DNA from: an uncultured Aquabacterium sp.
GTDB lineage: Bacteria; Pseudomonadota; Gammaproteobacteria; Burkholderiales; Burkholderiaceae_C
Assembly (NCBI RefSeq): GCF_913773725.1
Contig: NZ_CAJYGK010000115.1
Location: 186,001-250,000 of the forward strand
Direction: 5' to 3'
DNA length: 64,000 bases
Part shown: positions 43,398 through 52,538 of the stretch, piece after piece
Position numbering within the stretch: the first letter of the stretch is position 1
Layout of the letters: each line of letters opens with the position of its first letter
The notes under the pieces: model-generated
The model's input: only the letters and a program-made list of their open reading frames with translations
Told to the model about the DNA's origin: nothing
Databases searched by the model: none
Program-made: the position numbers and the translations under genes

Positions 43398-44959
43398 ACA
43401 CCATGACGATGTGGCGCAGCCGGGTGGCGGCGCTGACCTGGCCTTCCTGGTCGGACGTGGGCTTGTTCGCCCTGTTCGGCCTGGTTCTGCCGGCCCTGTG
43501 CTTTTACTTCCTGGTCGGCAGCCCGTTTGTCGGGCTGGTGGTCTTGCGTTACGCGCTGCTGGTCCTGGTGCTGCTGGCCGGCTTCAGTTTCGCCGCCCCC
43601 GACGCACCGTGGTACGTGCGGATGGTGCTATCGGTGACGCTGGGGCAGCTGGTGCTGAACTACGGCTTCACCAACATCGTGGTGGGTGCTGGCGCGGCCA
43701 AGATCACGCTGGCCGAAGGTGCCTGCCTGTTGGCGCTGGTGATTTTGCTGCCCATGACCTACCGCTGGCTGTCGAAGACGCCAGCGTTCTGGCTTGCGAT
43801 GGCGGCCCTGATCCTGCCGCCGGCCTATCACCTGTATCGCGACTTCTTCGAGTACAGGATGGCGGCCCTGCGCGACGTGCTGACCGTTGTGGACATCGTC
43901 TTTTTCGTGGCGGGCATGGCCGTCGTCGCCCTGGGGGTGCACCGGGGTGTCTGGCTGGCATGGCGCGACCGGTTCTTGCGCATCTGGTTCGTCGCAGGCG
44001 GGCTGTACTGCCTGACCTGGCCGATCTCGCCGTGGATCAAGGCCATCTCGCCTTCGTTCAGCAGTTATCAGCAGGCCGTGCCGGTGCTCGGCGCACATGT
44101 GACGTCGCCCTACACGGCCATTGCGGTGCTGGTGGCGTGGTTTGCCATCCCGCATGTGTTTCCGCGGCGCACCTGGGTGCGCACGCTGTGGATCGCGCTG
44201 GTGCTGGTCGAGACCATCCTGGTCGTCGTGATGGCCCAGTCGCGCAACCTCTATCTGATCATCCTGTGTCTGCCGGTGGTGCTGGGTTTCTTCGGCTACA
44301 AGCGCGCCTTCTCGGCGGTGGCGGCCGGCATGGTGGCCCTGGTGATGGTGTTGGCCCTGGTCGAGACGTTGAACATCAAGATCCCGGGGCGCATCTCGGA
44401 CGTGACGCTGTCTGCCGTGGTGGACCGGTTTCTGTCGATCTCCGGCAAGCACGGTGATGAGTACGGGGCAACCGGCGTGCAGCAACGCATGGTGTGGTGG
44501 GCTTCTTCGCTCGACATGTGGCGTGCCAGCCCGGACCGCATGGTGTTCGGAGTGGGCTATGGCCCCGCGCTGACGAACTTCATGTCGCCGGGCGAGAACG
44601 GCGAAGGTGTGGTGGTGCGGGAGCCGCACAACAGCTTCATCTCCAGCCTGGTGCGTGGGGGCATCGTCTATTTCGGTCTGTGGGGGGCCGTGGTGCTCGG
44701 GTCGATGCGGCGAGCCTGGCTGGGGGCCCGCTTGCCCGGCCTGGGTGAGGACGACGCAGGACACTTCAAGGGCTTTGCTGCGTGGGGCTTCATCCTGATG
44801 GGCATGCTGTTGCTGACCAGCCTGTCCGAGCCCAACTTCGAGTCCCCCTCGATCGCCGCGATGTTCTACATCGTGGCAGGCATGGTGAGCATGGAGTACT
44901 ACATCGTGACGCGCCGGGTGGAGATCCGGCCGGGAGCAGGCCGTGCGACTGGTGTTTGA
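43394..44959 (+). CDS. Wzy-like/O-antigen ligase-family polymerase, copy 2
   Basis: A 521-residue polytopic protein with about twelve hydrophobic segments and a large periplasmic loop (about 350-430). The loop carries VVREPHNSFISSLVRGGI, the His-centred motif of the O-antigen ligase/Wzy family, and QSRNLYLIILCLPVVLG precedes it. ATG 43394 overlaps the GT4 stop; an upstream open frame to 43310 lies inside that gene. It is unlike the copy at 24823, consistent with polymerases that act on different repeat units. Confidence 0.85.
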   Translation: MNTMTMWRSRVAALTWPSWSDVGLFALFGLVLPALCFYFLVGSPFVGLVVLRYALLVLVLLAGFSFAAPDAPWYVRMVLSVTLGQLVLNYGFTNIVVGAGAAKITLAEGACLLALVILLPMTYRWLSKTPAFWLAMAALILPPAYHLYRDFFEYRMAALRDVLTVVDIVFFVAGMAVVALGVHRGVWLAWRDRFLRIWFVAGGLYCLTWPISPWIKAISPSFSSYQQAVPVLGAHVTSPYTAIAVLVAWFAIPHVFPRRTWVRTLWIALVLVETILVVVMAQSRNLYLIILCLPVVLGFFGYKRAFSAVAAGMVALVMVLALVETLNIKIPGRISDVTLSAVVDRFLSISGKHGDEYGATGVQQRMVWWASSLDMWRASPDRMVFGVGYGPALTNFMSPGENGEGVVVREPHNSFISSLVRGGIVYFGLWGAVVLGSMRRAWLGARLPGLGEDDAGHFKGFAAWGFILMGMLLLTSLSEPNFESPSIAAMFYIVAGMVSMEYYIVTRRVEIRPGAGRATGV

Positions 44960-46085
44960 TGCCTTTGAGCTGACCCCTCACTCTGCAAAGAGCAAAGGGA
45001 TCTACAGCTACGCGCTGCAGCTGTGCGGGGCGATGGCGGCTCAGCTCCGGCCCGGTGAAACGATGGACGTGGTCTGCCATGGCGAGAACGTCGCGGACTT
45101 CCGCGCCCTCGGTCTGCCGTCCACGGTGCACTTGCATGAGAACGCGTCCCGCATGCCGGGGCGCGTGAGGCGGCTCTGGTGGTCTCAGTTCGGTGCGGCG
45201 CTGTGGGCGCGCGGTCGCGGTGCGGATGCGGTCTACCTGTCCCCCAAGGGTTTCACACCGGGGTTGGGCCGTCGGCTCACCGGGCTGCGCACGGTGTGCG
45301 TGATCCACGACCTGATCCCGCTTTGGTACCTGCGGCATCACCCGAGCCACTTCGGGCGCCTCGAAGGATGGCTGGTGAAAGCCGGGCTCATGCACTCGGT
45401 GCAGGCGGCCGATGCCATCATCGCGATCTCCGGGGCCACGGCTGCGGCGTTGCGTGAGGCAGGTGCCCCGGCTCAGCGGGTGAGCGTGGTCTACAACGGC
45501 GTGCCCCCGCTGCCCGCGCCGGCATCTCAGCACGACGACTACATCATGGCGCTGGCGTCGGGGCTGCCCCACAAGAACCTGTCGGGGGTGCTGCAGGCCT
45601 ATGCAGCCTATCGGCGGCAGTGCGGAGCCGCGGCCCTCCCGCTGAAGCTGGTCGGTGTGAGCGGCGAATTCGATGCCGGTGTGGCCGCGTTGGGTACCGT
45701 GTCGGCCGAGACCCTGTCGGGGCTCTATGCCCATGCGAGGGCCTTTCTGTTTCTGTCCCGCATCGAGGGGTTTGGCTTTCCTCCCCTGGAGGCGCTGCGT
45801 GCGGGGGCACCGGTCGTGTGCTCGGACATCCCTGCACACCGCGAGCTGTGTGCAGGCCTCGCCACCCTGGTGCCGGTGGACGACGCCGCTGCAGCCGCCC
45901 GGGCCCTGTGCGAGATCACGGCGGTGCCCGAGCCAGCCAGCGTACGCGGCGAGCGGGCACGGGCCATGGCCGACCGGGTGGCGCATGATCTGAGCTGGGC
46001 CCGGTGCGCTACGGGGGTTCTGGACGTGGTTCGTCGCGTGGCGCAAAGCGGTGGCCGAGTGGCTGCCCAGGAGTGTGGATCATGA
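44943..46085 (+). CDS. GT4 glycosyltransferase
   Basis: A 380-residue GT-B enzyme starting at a GTG that overlaps the polymerase gene by 17 nt. N-terminal LVFDAFELTPHSAKSKGIYS binds acceptor or membrane; CVIHDLIPLWYLRHHPSHF and DAIIAISGATAAALRE follow. The donor domain shows MALASGLPHKNLSGVLQAY and LSRIEGFGFPPLEALRAGAP with the E-x7-E motif. It resembles mannosyl/fucosyl GT4 enzymes; GDP-fucose made here is a possible donor. The stop overlaps the Wzz start. Confidence 0.9.
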   Translation: MRLVFDAFELTPHSAKSKGIYSYALQLCGAMAAQLRPGETMDVVCHGENVADFRALGLPSTVHLHENASRMPGRVRRLWWSQFGAALWARGRGADAVYLSPKGFTPGLGRRLTGLRTVCVIHDLIPLWYLRHHPSHFGRLEGWLVKAGLMHSVQAADAIIAISGATAAALREAGAPAQRVSVVYNGVPPLPAPASQHDDYIMALASGLPHKNLSGVLQAYAAYRRQCGAAALPLKLVGVSGEFDAGVAALGTVSAETLSGLYAHARAFLFLSRIEGFGFPPLEALRAGAPVVCSDIPAHRELCAGLATLVPVDDAAAAARALCEITAVPEPASVRGERARAMADRVAHDLSWARCATGVLDVVRRVAQSGGRVAAQECGS

Positions 46086-47533
46086 GGACGGGCTTGTCGC
46101 GTGCACTGACGCAGCACCGCAAGCTGGCCTTGGCCGTGTTTGCGGCCAGCCAGCTGGTGGCCCTGGGTTACTGGGTGACCTTGCCCAGCTATCACCTGGC
46201 GACCGCACTGGTGCTGACGGACACCCAGCCTTCGCCGGTGCGAGCGGTGCAGGCAGAGGGGGCGGGCATGGTCATTGGAGCGCGTGCCGCCTTGCTGATG
46301 AGCGACCTGGTCGCCGAGCGTGTGGTGCGGCGCCTGCAGCTGGAAGAGGTCGACATCCTGCGCCAGGCGTGGGTCCGTCAGGGGCCTTCTGCGGGCTCCT
46401 TTCAGCAGTGGCTGATCCGGCTTGCTCAGGGCGGGCTGGTGCCCAGCGCCGGCCGTGGGGGCTACCTGCTGCAGGTGGGGTATGCCGCGCCGGACGCCGG
46501 CTTTGCCCGGACCATGGCCAATGCGTACGCAGAAGAGCTGGTGGCTGCGGTGGACCGCCTCAACAAGCTGGACGACCAAGCGCTGGAATCGCCCGTGGCG
46601 CAAAGCCTGGAGGCCAGCCTGGCGCGCATGCGGGCCGCGCACGACGAGCTGACCGCAGTGGCGACACGCTCGGGCGTGCTGCTGGAGGGGCTGACCGATC
46701 CCGGCTTTGTGGCGGACAGCGCCTTGCAGCGGCAGACTGTGGAAGGGTTGGTGGCCGCTCGGCAGGCCTTGGCGACCGCGCAAGTGCTACAGGCGGAGCC
46801 GGGTTCTCGGGCTGCACTGGACGACCCGGTCCTGCAGTCCTTGCGGGTGCGCCTGGCCGACTTGAGCGGCCGCCGTGACGCCACGATGACCCAGCAGGGC
46901 GTGAACCACCCCGCGGTGGCCTCGCTGGAGGCCGCCATCCAGCGCACACAGCAGGACATCCAGGCCCACCTGGCGCAACTGAGCCGCTCGATGGGGGCGA
47001 TGGCGGACATCCAGCAGGGTGCGCGGCTGCAACGTGACCAGGTTGGCGTGGCCGCCCGGGACCGGCTGCTGGGCTCGCTGGACGATCGGGCCGCTTTCAA
47101 GCAGGCGCAGTCCCGCTTTGACGCGGCGGCCGAGGACTACATCGTGATGGCGACCAACATGGCGACGCTGGCCTACAACCGTGACGCGAGCAAGTCGGAC
47201 ATGGTGCTGGTGGAGGCGGCCCCGCTGCCCCACGAGCCCTGGTTTCCGCGGGCCGAGGTGGTTTGGCCGACGGCGCTGGGCGCGGGTGGGCTGTTTGCCG
47301 TCCTGGCCGCCTTGATGGCCAACCGGTTCGGGCGCCGAGTGGCGTCCGCCGATGACCTGAGGGGGCTGGTCGGAGCCGACCTGGTGGCGGTGCTGCCTGC
47401 CGACCGCGGGGCTCAGCGTTCCAGGCCTGCCGGATCGGCCGCAACACGTTCGAGCTGGTTGCGCTCTGCCATCAAGCCACTGCTGTCGCCGCTGATGCCC
47501 TGGCGCAGATCCCGCAGCGTGTTGCGCAAGTAG
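46082..47533 (+). CDS. Divergent Wzz/GumC-type chain-length protein
   Basis: A 483-residue protein with a short N-terminal cytoplasmic part, TM1 at about 17-33 and TM2 at about 398-420. Between them lies a long helical, coiled-coil-rich periplasmic domain (about 150-360; RTQQDIQAHLAQLSRSMGA is typical). The Wzz/GumC plan is clear, including HEPWFPRAEVVWPTALGAG before TM2, but similarity to the two EpsF proteins is low. The start overlaps the GT4 stop (ATGA). The last 121 bp overlap the beta-helix gene on the other strand; the tail (RSRPAGSAATRSSWLRSAIK) looks unconstrained. It has no own kinase next to it. Confidence 0.82.
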   Translation: MRTGLSRALTQHRKLALAVFAASQLVALGYWVTLPSYHLATALVLTDTQPSPVRAVQAEGAGMVIGARAALLMSDLVAERVVRRLQLEEVDILRQAWVRQGPSAGSFQQWLIRLAQGGLVPSAGRGGYLLQVGYAAPDAGFARTMANAYAEELVAAVDRLNKLDDQALESPVAQSLEASLARMRAAHDELTAVATRSGVLLEGLTDPGFVADSALQRQTVEGLVAARQALATAQVLQAEPGSRAALDDPVLQSLRVRLADLSGRRDATMTQQGVNHPAVASLEAAIQRTQQDIQAHLAQLSRSMGAMADIQQGARLQRDQVGVAARDRLLGSLDDRAAFKQAQSRFDAAAEDYIVMATNMATLAYNRDASKSDMVLVEAAPLPHEPWFPRAEVVWPTALGAGGLFAVLAALMANRFGRRVASADDLRGLVGADLVAVLPADRGAQRSRPAGSAATRSSWLRSAIKPLLSPLMPWRRSRSVLRK

Positions 47534-48912
47534 CGCACGCCGCGGTGCCCGCCCTGCGAGTTGGTGCGCACGAAGACACCGTGGCCGCGGCCCTCGCACA
47601 CGTTGTCGGCCACCACCGTGCCCCGCATGTCGCCCTGAAAGCCCGAATTACCCAGGCAGGCCATGGGGGCCGGGTGGGCCTCACCCGGCAACAAGGTGAT
47701 GCGGTTGCCGGTGACTTGCAGCGGGGCCTTGTCGGTGCCTGTCAGCAGGATGCCGATGAAGGGCGGATCGCTGGCCTTCTGCTGCCGGACGATGGTGTTG
47801 CCGCTGATGTCGATGCGGTCGTAACCGCGCCATTGGTCGGTGGTGATCGCGGCCCCCGGGGCCTGTTCGATGCGGTTGCCGCGGATGGCAAGCTGGCCAC
47901 CCCGGACCCGGTTCACGTCCTTGACGATGCCGGCCCCGCGCAGCGTGTTTCCCTGGATGCGGGCGTCGGGAGCGGTGGCGATGACCAGTGGCGCGCCCGA
48001 AAATGTGTTCTGCCTGACTTCGGGGGCGACGCCGCCCACCTCGAGTGTGGCCCCCAGTGTGGGCCTGGCATCCACGACATTGCCCTGAATGACGGCGCCA
48101 ATGCCACTGACAACCGACATCGCGTGGTAGCCCGCATCGTGGTCTGCCCGCCAGTTGCCGAAGCGGTTGTCGCGGATGCGCAGGCCGGGCAGGTCGTCGC
48201 CTTGCACTTCCAGCGCCATGGCGGTGAATCCCTCACCGGTGTTCTCGGCGATGAGGGTGTCGCCGCAGGACCAGAGGTGGATGCCTTCTCGCACGCGCAG
48301 GAAGTGGTTGCCGCTGAGCGTGCTGTCGCGCAGGCCGTAGGCCATGATGCCGGTGTCGACGATGTCCTCGAAGCGGTTGCCGACGACGCGCAGTTGCTCG
48401 GCCCGGTCGACCACGAGCACCCCGTGCCGCTGGTTCCAGGCGGCGTGGCCGTGTTGCTGCCCACCCGTGATGCCCCGCACCCAGTTGTTTTCGACATGGT
48501 GGCCGCGGCCTTTGAGCGCGATGCCGCGCCCTTGCAGGATCAGATTCTGGACGCGGGTGCGGTCGGCCCGGGTGGCGTCGAGCAGCATGCCGGGGCGGGC
48601 TTCGTCTGCCCACTCAAGGGTGGCAGCGGGCTGCGCACACAGCTGGGTGCCGGACTTCAAGCGCAGCGTGCGGTCCACCCGATAGTGGCCGCTCAGCATG
48701 ATCACCTCGCCGGCACCGGCCCGGTCGATCGCGTGCTGGATGGCCCGGCCGTCCGGGGCTGACGGCACGACGCGGGGGCCTTCCGGGCAAGGCGGAGGAG
48801 CGGCGAAGGCAGCTGTGCCTCCTAAGCTGACCAGCCAGACCTGAAGGCCGCAGAATGCGAGAGCCCGTAGCCTGCGTGGCCACGGGGTTCCGGGAGGCGT
48901 GTGCCGGCGCAT
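47413..48912 (-). CDS. Secreted right-handed beta-helix protein (pectate-lyase-like fold)
   Basis: A 499-residue exported protein with signal peptide cleaved near residue 37 (AFA-AP). From about 60 to the end it is made of short N-G-containing repeats such as VVGNRFEDIVDTGIMAYG, IQGNTLRGAG and VVADNVCEGRG that form rungs of a parallel beta-helix. Proteins of this fold are lyases, epimerases or hydrolases of uronic acid polymers or inert binders. With a uronate epimerase in the cluster, a lyase/epimerase role on the polymer is reasonable, but I see no assured catalytic triad. It follows EpsG2 by 16 nt, so it is part of the EpsF2-EpsG2 unit. Confidence 0.78.
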   Translation of the reverse strand: MRRHTPPGTPWPRRLRALAFCGLQVWLVSLGGTAAFAAPPPCPEGPRVVPSAPDGRAIQHAIDRAGAGEVIMLSGHYRVDRTLRLKSGTQLCAQPAATLEWADEARPGMLLDATRADRTRVQNLILQGRGIALKGRGHHVENNWVRGITGGQQHGHAAWNQRHGVLVVDRAEQLRVVGNRFEDIVDTGIMAYGLRDSTLSGNHFLRVREGIHLWSCGDTLIAENTGEGFTAMALEVQGDDLPGLRIRDNRFGNWRADHDAGYHAMSVVSGIGAVIQGNVVDARPTLGATLEVGGVAPEVRQNTFSGAPLVIATAPDARIQGNTLRGAGIVKDVNRVRGGQLAIRGNRIEQAPGAAITTDQWRGYDRIDISGNTIVRQQKASDPPFIGILLTGTDKAPLQVTGNRITLLPGEAHPAPMACLGNSGFQGDMRGTVVADNVCEGRGHGVFVRTNSQGGHRGVRYLRNTLRDLRQGISGDSSGLMAERNQLERVAADPAGLER

Positions 48913-48928
48913 GTGCCGGTGTTCGTCG

Positions 48929-49849
48929 TCAGTAGGCGTTGAGCACGCTGCCGACGATGTCGATGTCGGACATCCGCAGCGTGGAGACCACGGCCTGCAT
49001 GTCGGCCACGTGGGTCACGTTCTGACGCGCCATCACCAGGGCCGCGCCGCACTTGGCCGCGATGACCGCACCGTCCATGCCTTGGGACGCCGCCGGCGTG
49101 TCGACGATGACGCGGTCGAACTTGGTGAGCAGCTCGCGGATCAGCAGGCCGAAGGCCGGGCGTTCGACCAGTTCCAGCGGGTTCGGCGGCACCGTGCCGA
49201 CCGGCAGCACGAACAGGTTGGGCAGGGCCTTGACCGACTGGATGACGTTGGACACCGAGCGACCGGTGAGGATGCTGGACAGACCCGGCGATCCCGGCTT
49301 GAGGTTGAACACCTCGTGCAGCCGCGGGTTGCGCATGTTGGCGTCGATCAGCAGGGTACGGCCGGACAGCTGCGAAAAGGCCACGGCCAGGTTGGCGGCG
49401 AAATAGGTCTTCCCGTCTCCGCCCCGCGGGCTGACCACGGCCAGGGCGTTCCTCGGCCCGACCCCGCTGTACAGCTTCATGATGAGATGGCTGCGGGTGG
49501 TGCGGAAGGACTCCGCCTGGGGCGAGAACGGCTGCTTGGCCACCACCAGTTCTTCGCTGCATGCGTCGTCGTGCTCGCCGCTGTACGGGTAGTGGAACTG
49601 TTGGGCCAGGGCCCACATCACGTCGTCGGTGTTGGCCAGGCCGAGCGCCACCGCGGCCTCCCCGAAGCGAACCCCGTTTTCGCGTTGGTAGGTCAGGATC
49701 TGCTCGATCTGGTCCGGCGACAGGTTGTTGGCCCGGCTGATCAGTTCGCCGATGGTCGGCTCGCCGCCCAGCTGCTGCGTTTCCGGGAAGCGGGAATCGG
49801 GCACGCCCAGGTTGGAGGCAGAGAAGTTCTTGTGATGGGTGTCTTGCAT
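48929..49849 (-). CDS. epsG: EpsG-type BY-kinase, copy 2
   Basis: A 306-residue P-loop ATPase, paralogous to the protein at 27578. It has a longer N-terminus, the small MshEN-like domain (IGELISRANNLSPDQIEQI to about 90), Walker A RGGDGKT (142-148), Walker A' LIDANMR (167-173) and Walker B VIVDTP (247-252). The C-terminus ends SVLNAY, so only one terminal tyrosine replaces the usual cluster. It follows EpsF2 after 3 nt and should control its oligomeric state. Confidence 0.91.
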   Translation of the reverse strand: MQDTHHKNFSASNLGVPDSRFPETQQLGGEPTIGELISRANNLSPDQIEQILTYQRENGVRFGEAAVALGLANTDDVMWALAQQFHYPYSGEHDDACSEELVVAKQPFSPQAESFRTTRSHLIMKLYSGVGPRNALAVVSPRGGDGKTYFAANLAVAFSQLSGRTLLIDANMRNPRLHEVFNLKPGSPGLSSILTGRSVSNVIQSVKALPNLFVLPVGTVPPNPLELVERPAFGLLIRELLTKFDRVIVDTPAASQGMDGAVIAAKCGAALVMARQNVTHVADMQAVVSTLRMSDIDIVGSVLNAY

Positions 49850-49852
49850 GGC

Positions 49853-51304
49853 TTATCCCAGACTACCGAAGCGCTGCGAGGCACCGGACGAGGCGGGTTT
49901 GAGCGCGTTCCCGGGCGGGCGTGCGGAACCATTGAGCCAGGGCAGGCGGCTGGCTCGCGTGCGCGGGCCGGGCAGCGTGCCGATGACAGGCAGTTCCACG
50001 AGGGTGATGATGTCGGTGGCCGAGCGGACTTTGCGGTCCATGAACTCGACCCCCATGGTCAGGCCCAGCGCGATCAGGCCGCCCACGATGGTGGCCAGCA
50101 CCAGGTTGAGGGCCAGGCGCGGCGAGCTGGGCGAGACCGGGGCCGTGGCCTGCCCCAGCACGACGATGTTGGTCTGGCTGTTGCTGCCTTCCAGGCTCAT
50201 CTGGCTCTGGCGGGCCTGGATGGCGTCGAACACCCGCTGGGCTGCATCGACCTCCCGCTCCAGCACGAGCAGGTCGTTGCGATCCTGCTTCATCTTGAGC
50301 ACCTTCTGGCGCTGCTCTTCGTAGGCGGCTTGGATGGCAGCGGCCCGGGACGAGCTGATCTGGCTGGTGGCACTCAGGCTGCTGCTGACGCGGCCTACCT
50401 CAGCACGGATCTTGGCGCGGGTGGAGGCAATCGCGGCGCGCAGCTCGACGATGGTGGGGTGTTGTTCGCCGAAACGTTCCAGAGACTGGTCGAGCAAGGC
50501 CTCCTGCTTGGCCAGGTCGCCTTTGAGGGTGGCGATCACGGCGTTGTTCATGGCCTCCGGTGAAACGTCGGCGTTGGCGGCCGCTTGGCTGCGGCGGCTC
50601 GATGCATCGGCGACGACACCGCGCAGCGAAGTCAGCTGCGCAGAGAGGTCGTTGAGCTTGGTGGTCTCGACGTCCAGGCGCTCGTCGGTGACGACGATGC
50701 CGCGCTCCTGCTGGGCTGCCGACAGCTTGGCCTGGGCAGCCTCCATCTTCTGGCGAGCCAGGCGGGCGCGTTCTTCGAAGAAGTCGGAGTACTGCCGGGC
50801 CGGTGCGGTCTTGAACTGGACGGTCGAGTCGATGTAGGCCCGTGCGTAGGCGTTGGCGAGAGCCGCCGAAAAGTTAGGGTCGGTGGACTCGTATTCGATC
50901 TCGATGACGTTGGACTCTCGTGCGGCTGCCACCTTGAGGTTCTTGCCGACGCGCTCGGCCAGCCAGGCCTCGAAGTCACCTTGCGAGCGGGTCGCACTGG
51001 CCCATTCCTCGCGCATCGCCGCGCTCTGAGCGAGGTTCATCGCCCGGACCACCTTGCGGGCCACATGGCCGCTTTCGATGATGTCGACCTGGGTCGCCAG
51101 GTAGGCGGCCGAGGGCATCACGCCGATGGAGGGGGTGCCCGCGACCGGGTCCACCTTCATGTCGACCATGACCACGGACTTGGCCGTGTACTTCTTGGGC
51201 CACAGCAGGCTGCCCACCAGGGCCAGACCGATGATGGTCAGCAAGGTGGTAAGCGCCAGCACCCACCTGGCGCGCAGGACCCGCAGGAAATCAGCAAAGC
51301 TCAT
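49853..51304 (-). CDS. epsF: EpsF-type polysaccharide co-polymerase, copy 2
   Basis: A 483-residue Wzz-family protein with TM1 at about 17-35 and TM2 at about 405-427. The signature LLWPKKYTAKSVVMVDMKVD follows TM1, a long coiled-coil region spans about 185-365, and ATAPVSPSSPRLALNLV precedes TM2. It parallels the protein at 28459 in every block (SFAxFLxxLRARW start, PPA/TAPARQYS region, IVVTDERLDVET). A hairpin in the 89-bp gap before it may set its level relative to EpsD. Confidence 0.93.
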   Translation of the reverse strand: MSFADFLRVLRARWVLALTTLLTIIGLALVGSLLWPKKYTAKSVVMVDMKVDPVAGTPSIGVMPSAAYLATQVDIIESGHVARKVVRAMNLAQSAAMREEWASATRSQGDFEAWLAERVGKNLKVAAARESNVIEIEYESTDPNFSAALANAYARAYIDSTVQFKTAPARQYSDFFEERARLARQKMEAAQAKLSAAQQERGIVVTDERLDVETTKLNDLSAQLTSLRGVVADASSRRSQAAANADVSPEAMNNAVIATLKGDLAKQEALLDQSLERFGEQHPTIVELRAAIASTRAKIRAEVGRVSSSLSATSQISSSRAAAIQAAYEEQRQKVLKMKQDRNDLLVLEREVDAAQRVFDAIQARQSQMSLEGSNSQTNIVVLGQATAPVSPSSPRLALNLVLATIVGGLIALGLTMGVEFMDRKVRSATDIITLVELPVIGTLPGPRTRASRLPWLNGSARPPGNALKPASSGASQRFGSLG

Positions 51305-51330
51305 GGTCAGGTAATGCAGTGAAGAACAAT

Positions 51331-51363
51331 GCCCGCCTGCACCCTGGGGGGCACAGTGCGGGC
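51331..51363 (-). terminator. Hairpin between epsD and epsF copy 2
   Basis: GCCCGC (51331-51336) pairs with GCGGGC (51358-51363), with further partial pairing inside. On the minus strand it is followed by ATTGTTCTTC, a U-rich tail. This fits a partial intrinsic terminator or attenuator that would lower expression of the chain-length genes relative to epsD. Confidence 0.55.
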
Positions 51364-51393
51364 GGTCAGCGGGTGTTCAACCACGCCGGAACA

Positions 51394-52401
51394 TCATTTC
51401 AGGCCGGACAGACCCTTGTTCAGGGCGTTGGCATCCAGACCACCCGGCGCTGCGGAGGCGGCTGTGTCGGCGACGGGCGGTGCCACTTCGGCCGAGGCCG
51501 GCGCAGCCGCTGCGGCGCCGCTGGCCGGCTTCTCGGCAAACTTGCCGATGTACTCGACCTTGGCGGCGGCGCGCAGGTTCTTGACCTCGTTCTTGACGAA
51601 TTCGCGGCGACGCTCGGCCGTCAGGAACTGCTCGATGGCCGGCTTGGCCTGTTCGAAGGTGACCGGCTGCAGCTTGCTGGCGACCACGAGCATGGCCTTG
51701 AAGCCGTCCGGGGCGGTCACATACAGGGCTTCGCCGTCGTTGACCTGGGCCAGCTTGTCGACGATGGCCAGCGGCAGGCCTTCAGCCGCCTGGGTGACCT
51801 GGTTCGCGGTGAACTTCACGCCACTGTTCTTCAGGACATCGACGAAAGCCTGCTGGCCCTTGGTTTCCTTGAGCTTGTCCATCAGCGGCTTGGCCACGTC
51901 CGGTGTGACCGGCACCGTGAACTCCTGGATGGCGTAGACCTTGCGCTGCGAGAACAGCGCCGGCTTCTCATCGAAGTACTTGCGGACGTCTTCTGCGGTC
52001 GGGGCTCCCACAGCGGCCGCGGCGGCCTTTTCCAGGTAGGTGCGGGCCAGCACGTTGCGGCGCATGGCGTCCAGCATCTGCACGACCTGCGGATCGCGGT
52101 CGAGCTTCTGCTCTTCCGCCTTGGCCACGGCAAGCTGCTGGTCGATCAGGCCTTCGAGAACCTGACGGCTGGCGGCCTCGGCCTGCTCGGGCTTGAGGCC
52201 CTGCTGGCGCTCAAGCACCTGGTTGATCTGATGGACGGTGATCTCGGTGTTGTCGACCCGTGCGGCGGCCTGGCTGGCCTTGCCTTCCGGCTTGCTCTTG
52301 TCGCCGCAGCCGGCGGCGAGGGATGCCGCCACGACGACAGGCAACAGGGCCATCAGGCGCATCGAGCGGGAACGGGCAAAGGCGGACAGACGGGTTTGCA
52401 T
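51394..52401 (-). CDS. epsD: EpsD-family peptidyl-prolyl isomerase lipoprotein
   Basis: A 335-residue predicted periplasmic lipoprotein (lipobox LAAGC, Cys32) of the EpsD cis-trans isomerase family found in exosortase/EPS loci. SurA-like chaperone helices around 50-130 (QVLEGLIDQQLAVAKAEEQ) and 270-300 flank a parvulin-like centre. The C-terminus is Ala/Pro-rich and probably disordered. Start 52401 is set by the signal peptide; the open frame upstream is not coding. It likely helps fold an export component or an exosortase substrate. Confidence 0.9.
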   Translation of the reverse strand: MQTRLSAFARSRSMRLMALLPVVVAASLAAGCGDKSKPEGKASQAAARVDNTEITVHQINQVLERQQGLKPEQAEAASRQVLEGLIDQQLAVAKAEEQKLDRDPQVVQMLDAMRRNVLARTYLEKAAAAAVGAPTAEDVRKYFDEKPALFSQRKVYAIQEFTVPVTPDVAKPLMDKLKETKGQQAFVDVLKNSGVKFTANQVTQAAEGLPLAIVDKLAQVNDGEALYVTAPDGFKAMLVVASKLQPVTFEQAKPAIEQFLTAERRREFVKNEVKNLRAAAKVEYIGKFAEKPASGAAAAAPASAEVAPPVADTAASAAPGGLDANALNKGLSGLK

Positions 52402-52538
52402 GGTCGTTCTGAATGGTATGTCGGTTGGATGGGATGCGGGTGTGGACACCTGCACCCTTGCGCTGATCGGCGGGCCGTGTCGAAGTTCCCCTGACGTCGG
52501 CAGGTGCCCGCTCAAATGAGGGCCCTCAACAGGGACTT
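52402..52538. promoter_or_regulatory. Presumed promoter region of epsD
   Basis: These 137 bp lie between the rhombosortase stop and epsD. They hold a 12-bp perfect palindrome TGAGGGCCCTCA (52517-52528), which could end the rhombosortase transcript or bind a regulator. I found no clear promoter boxes. Confidence 0.35.
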
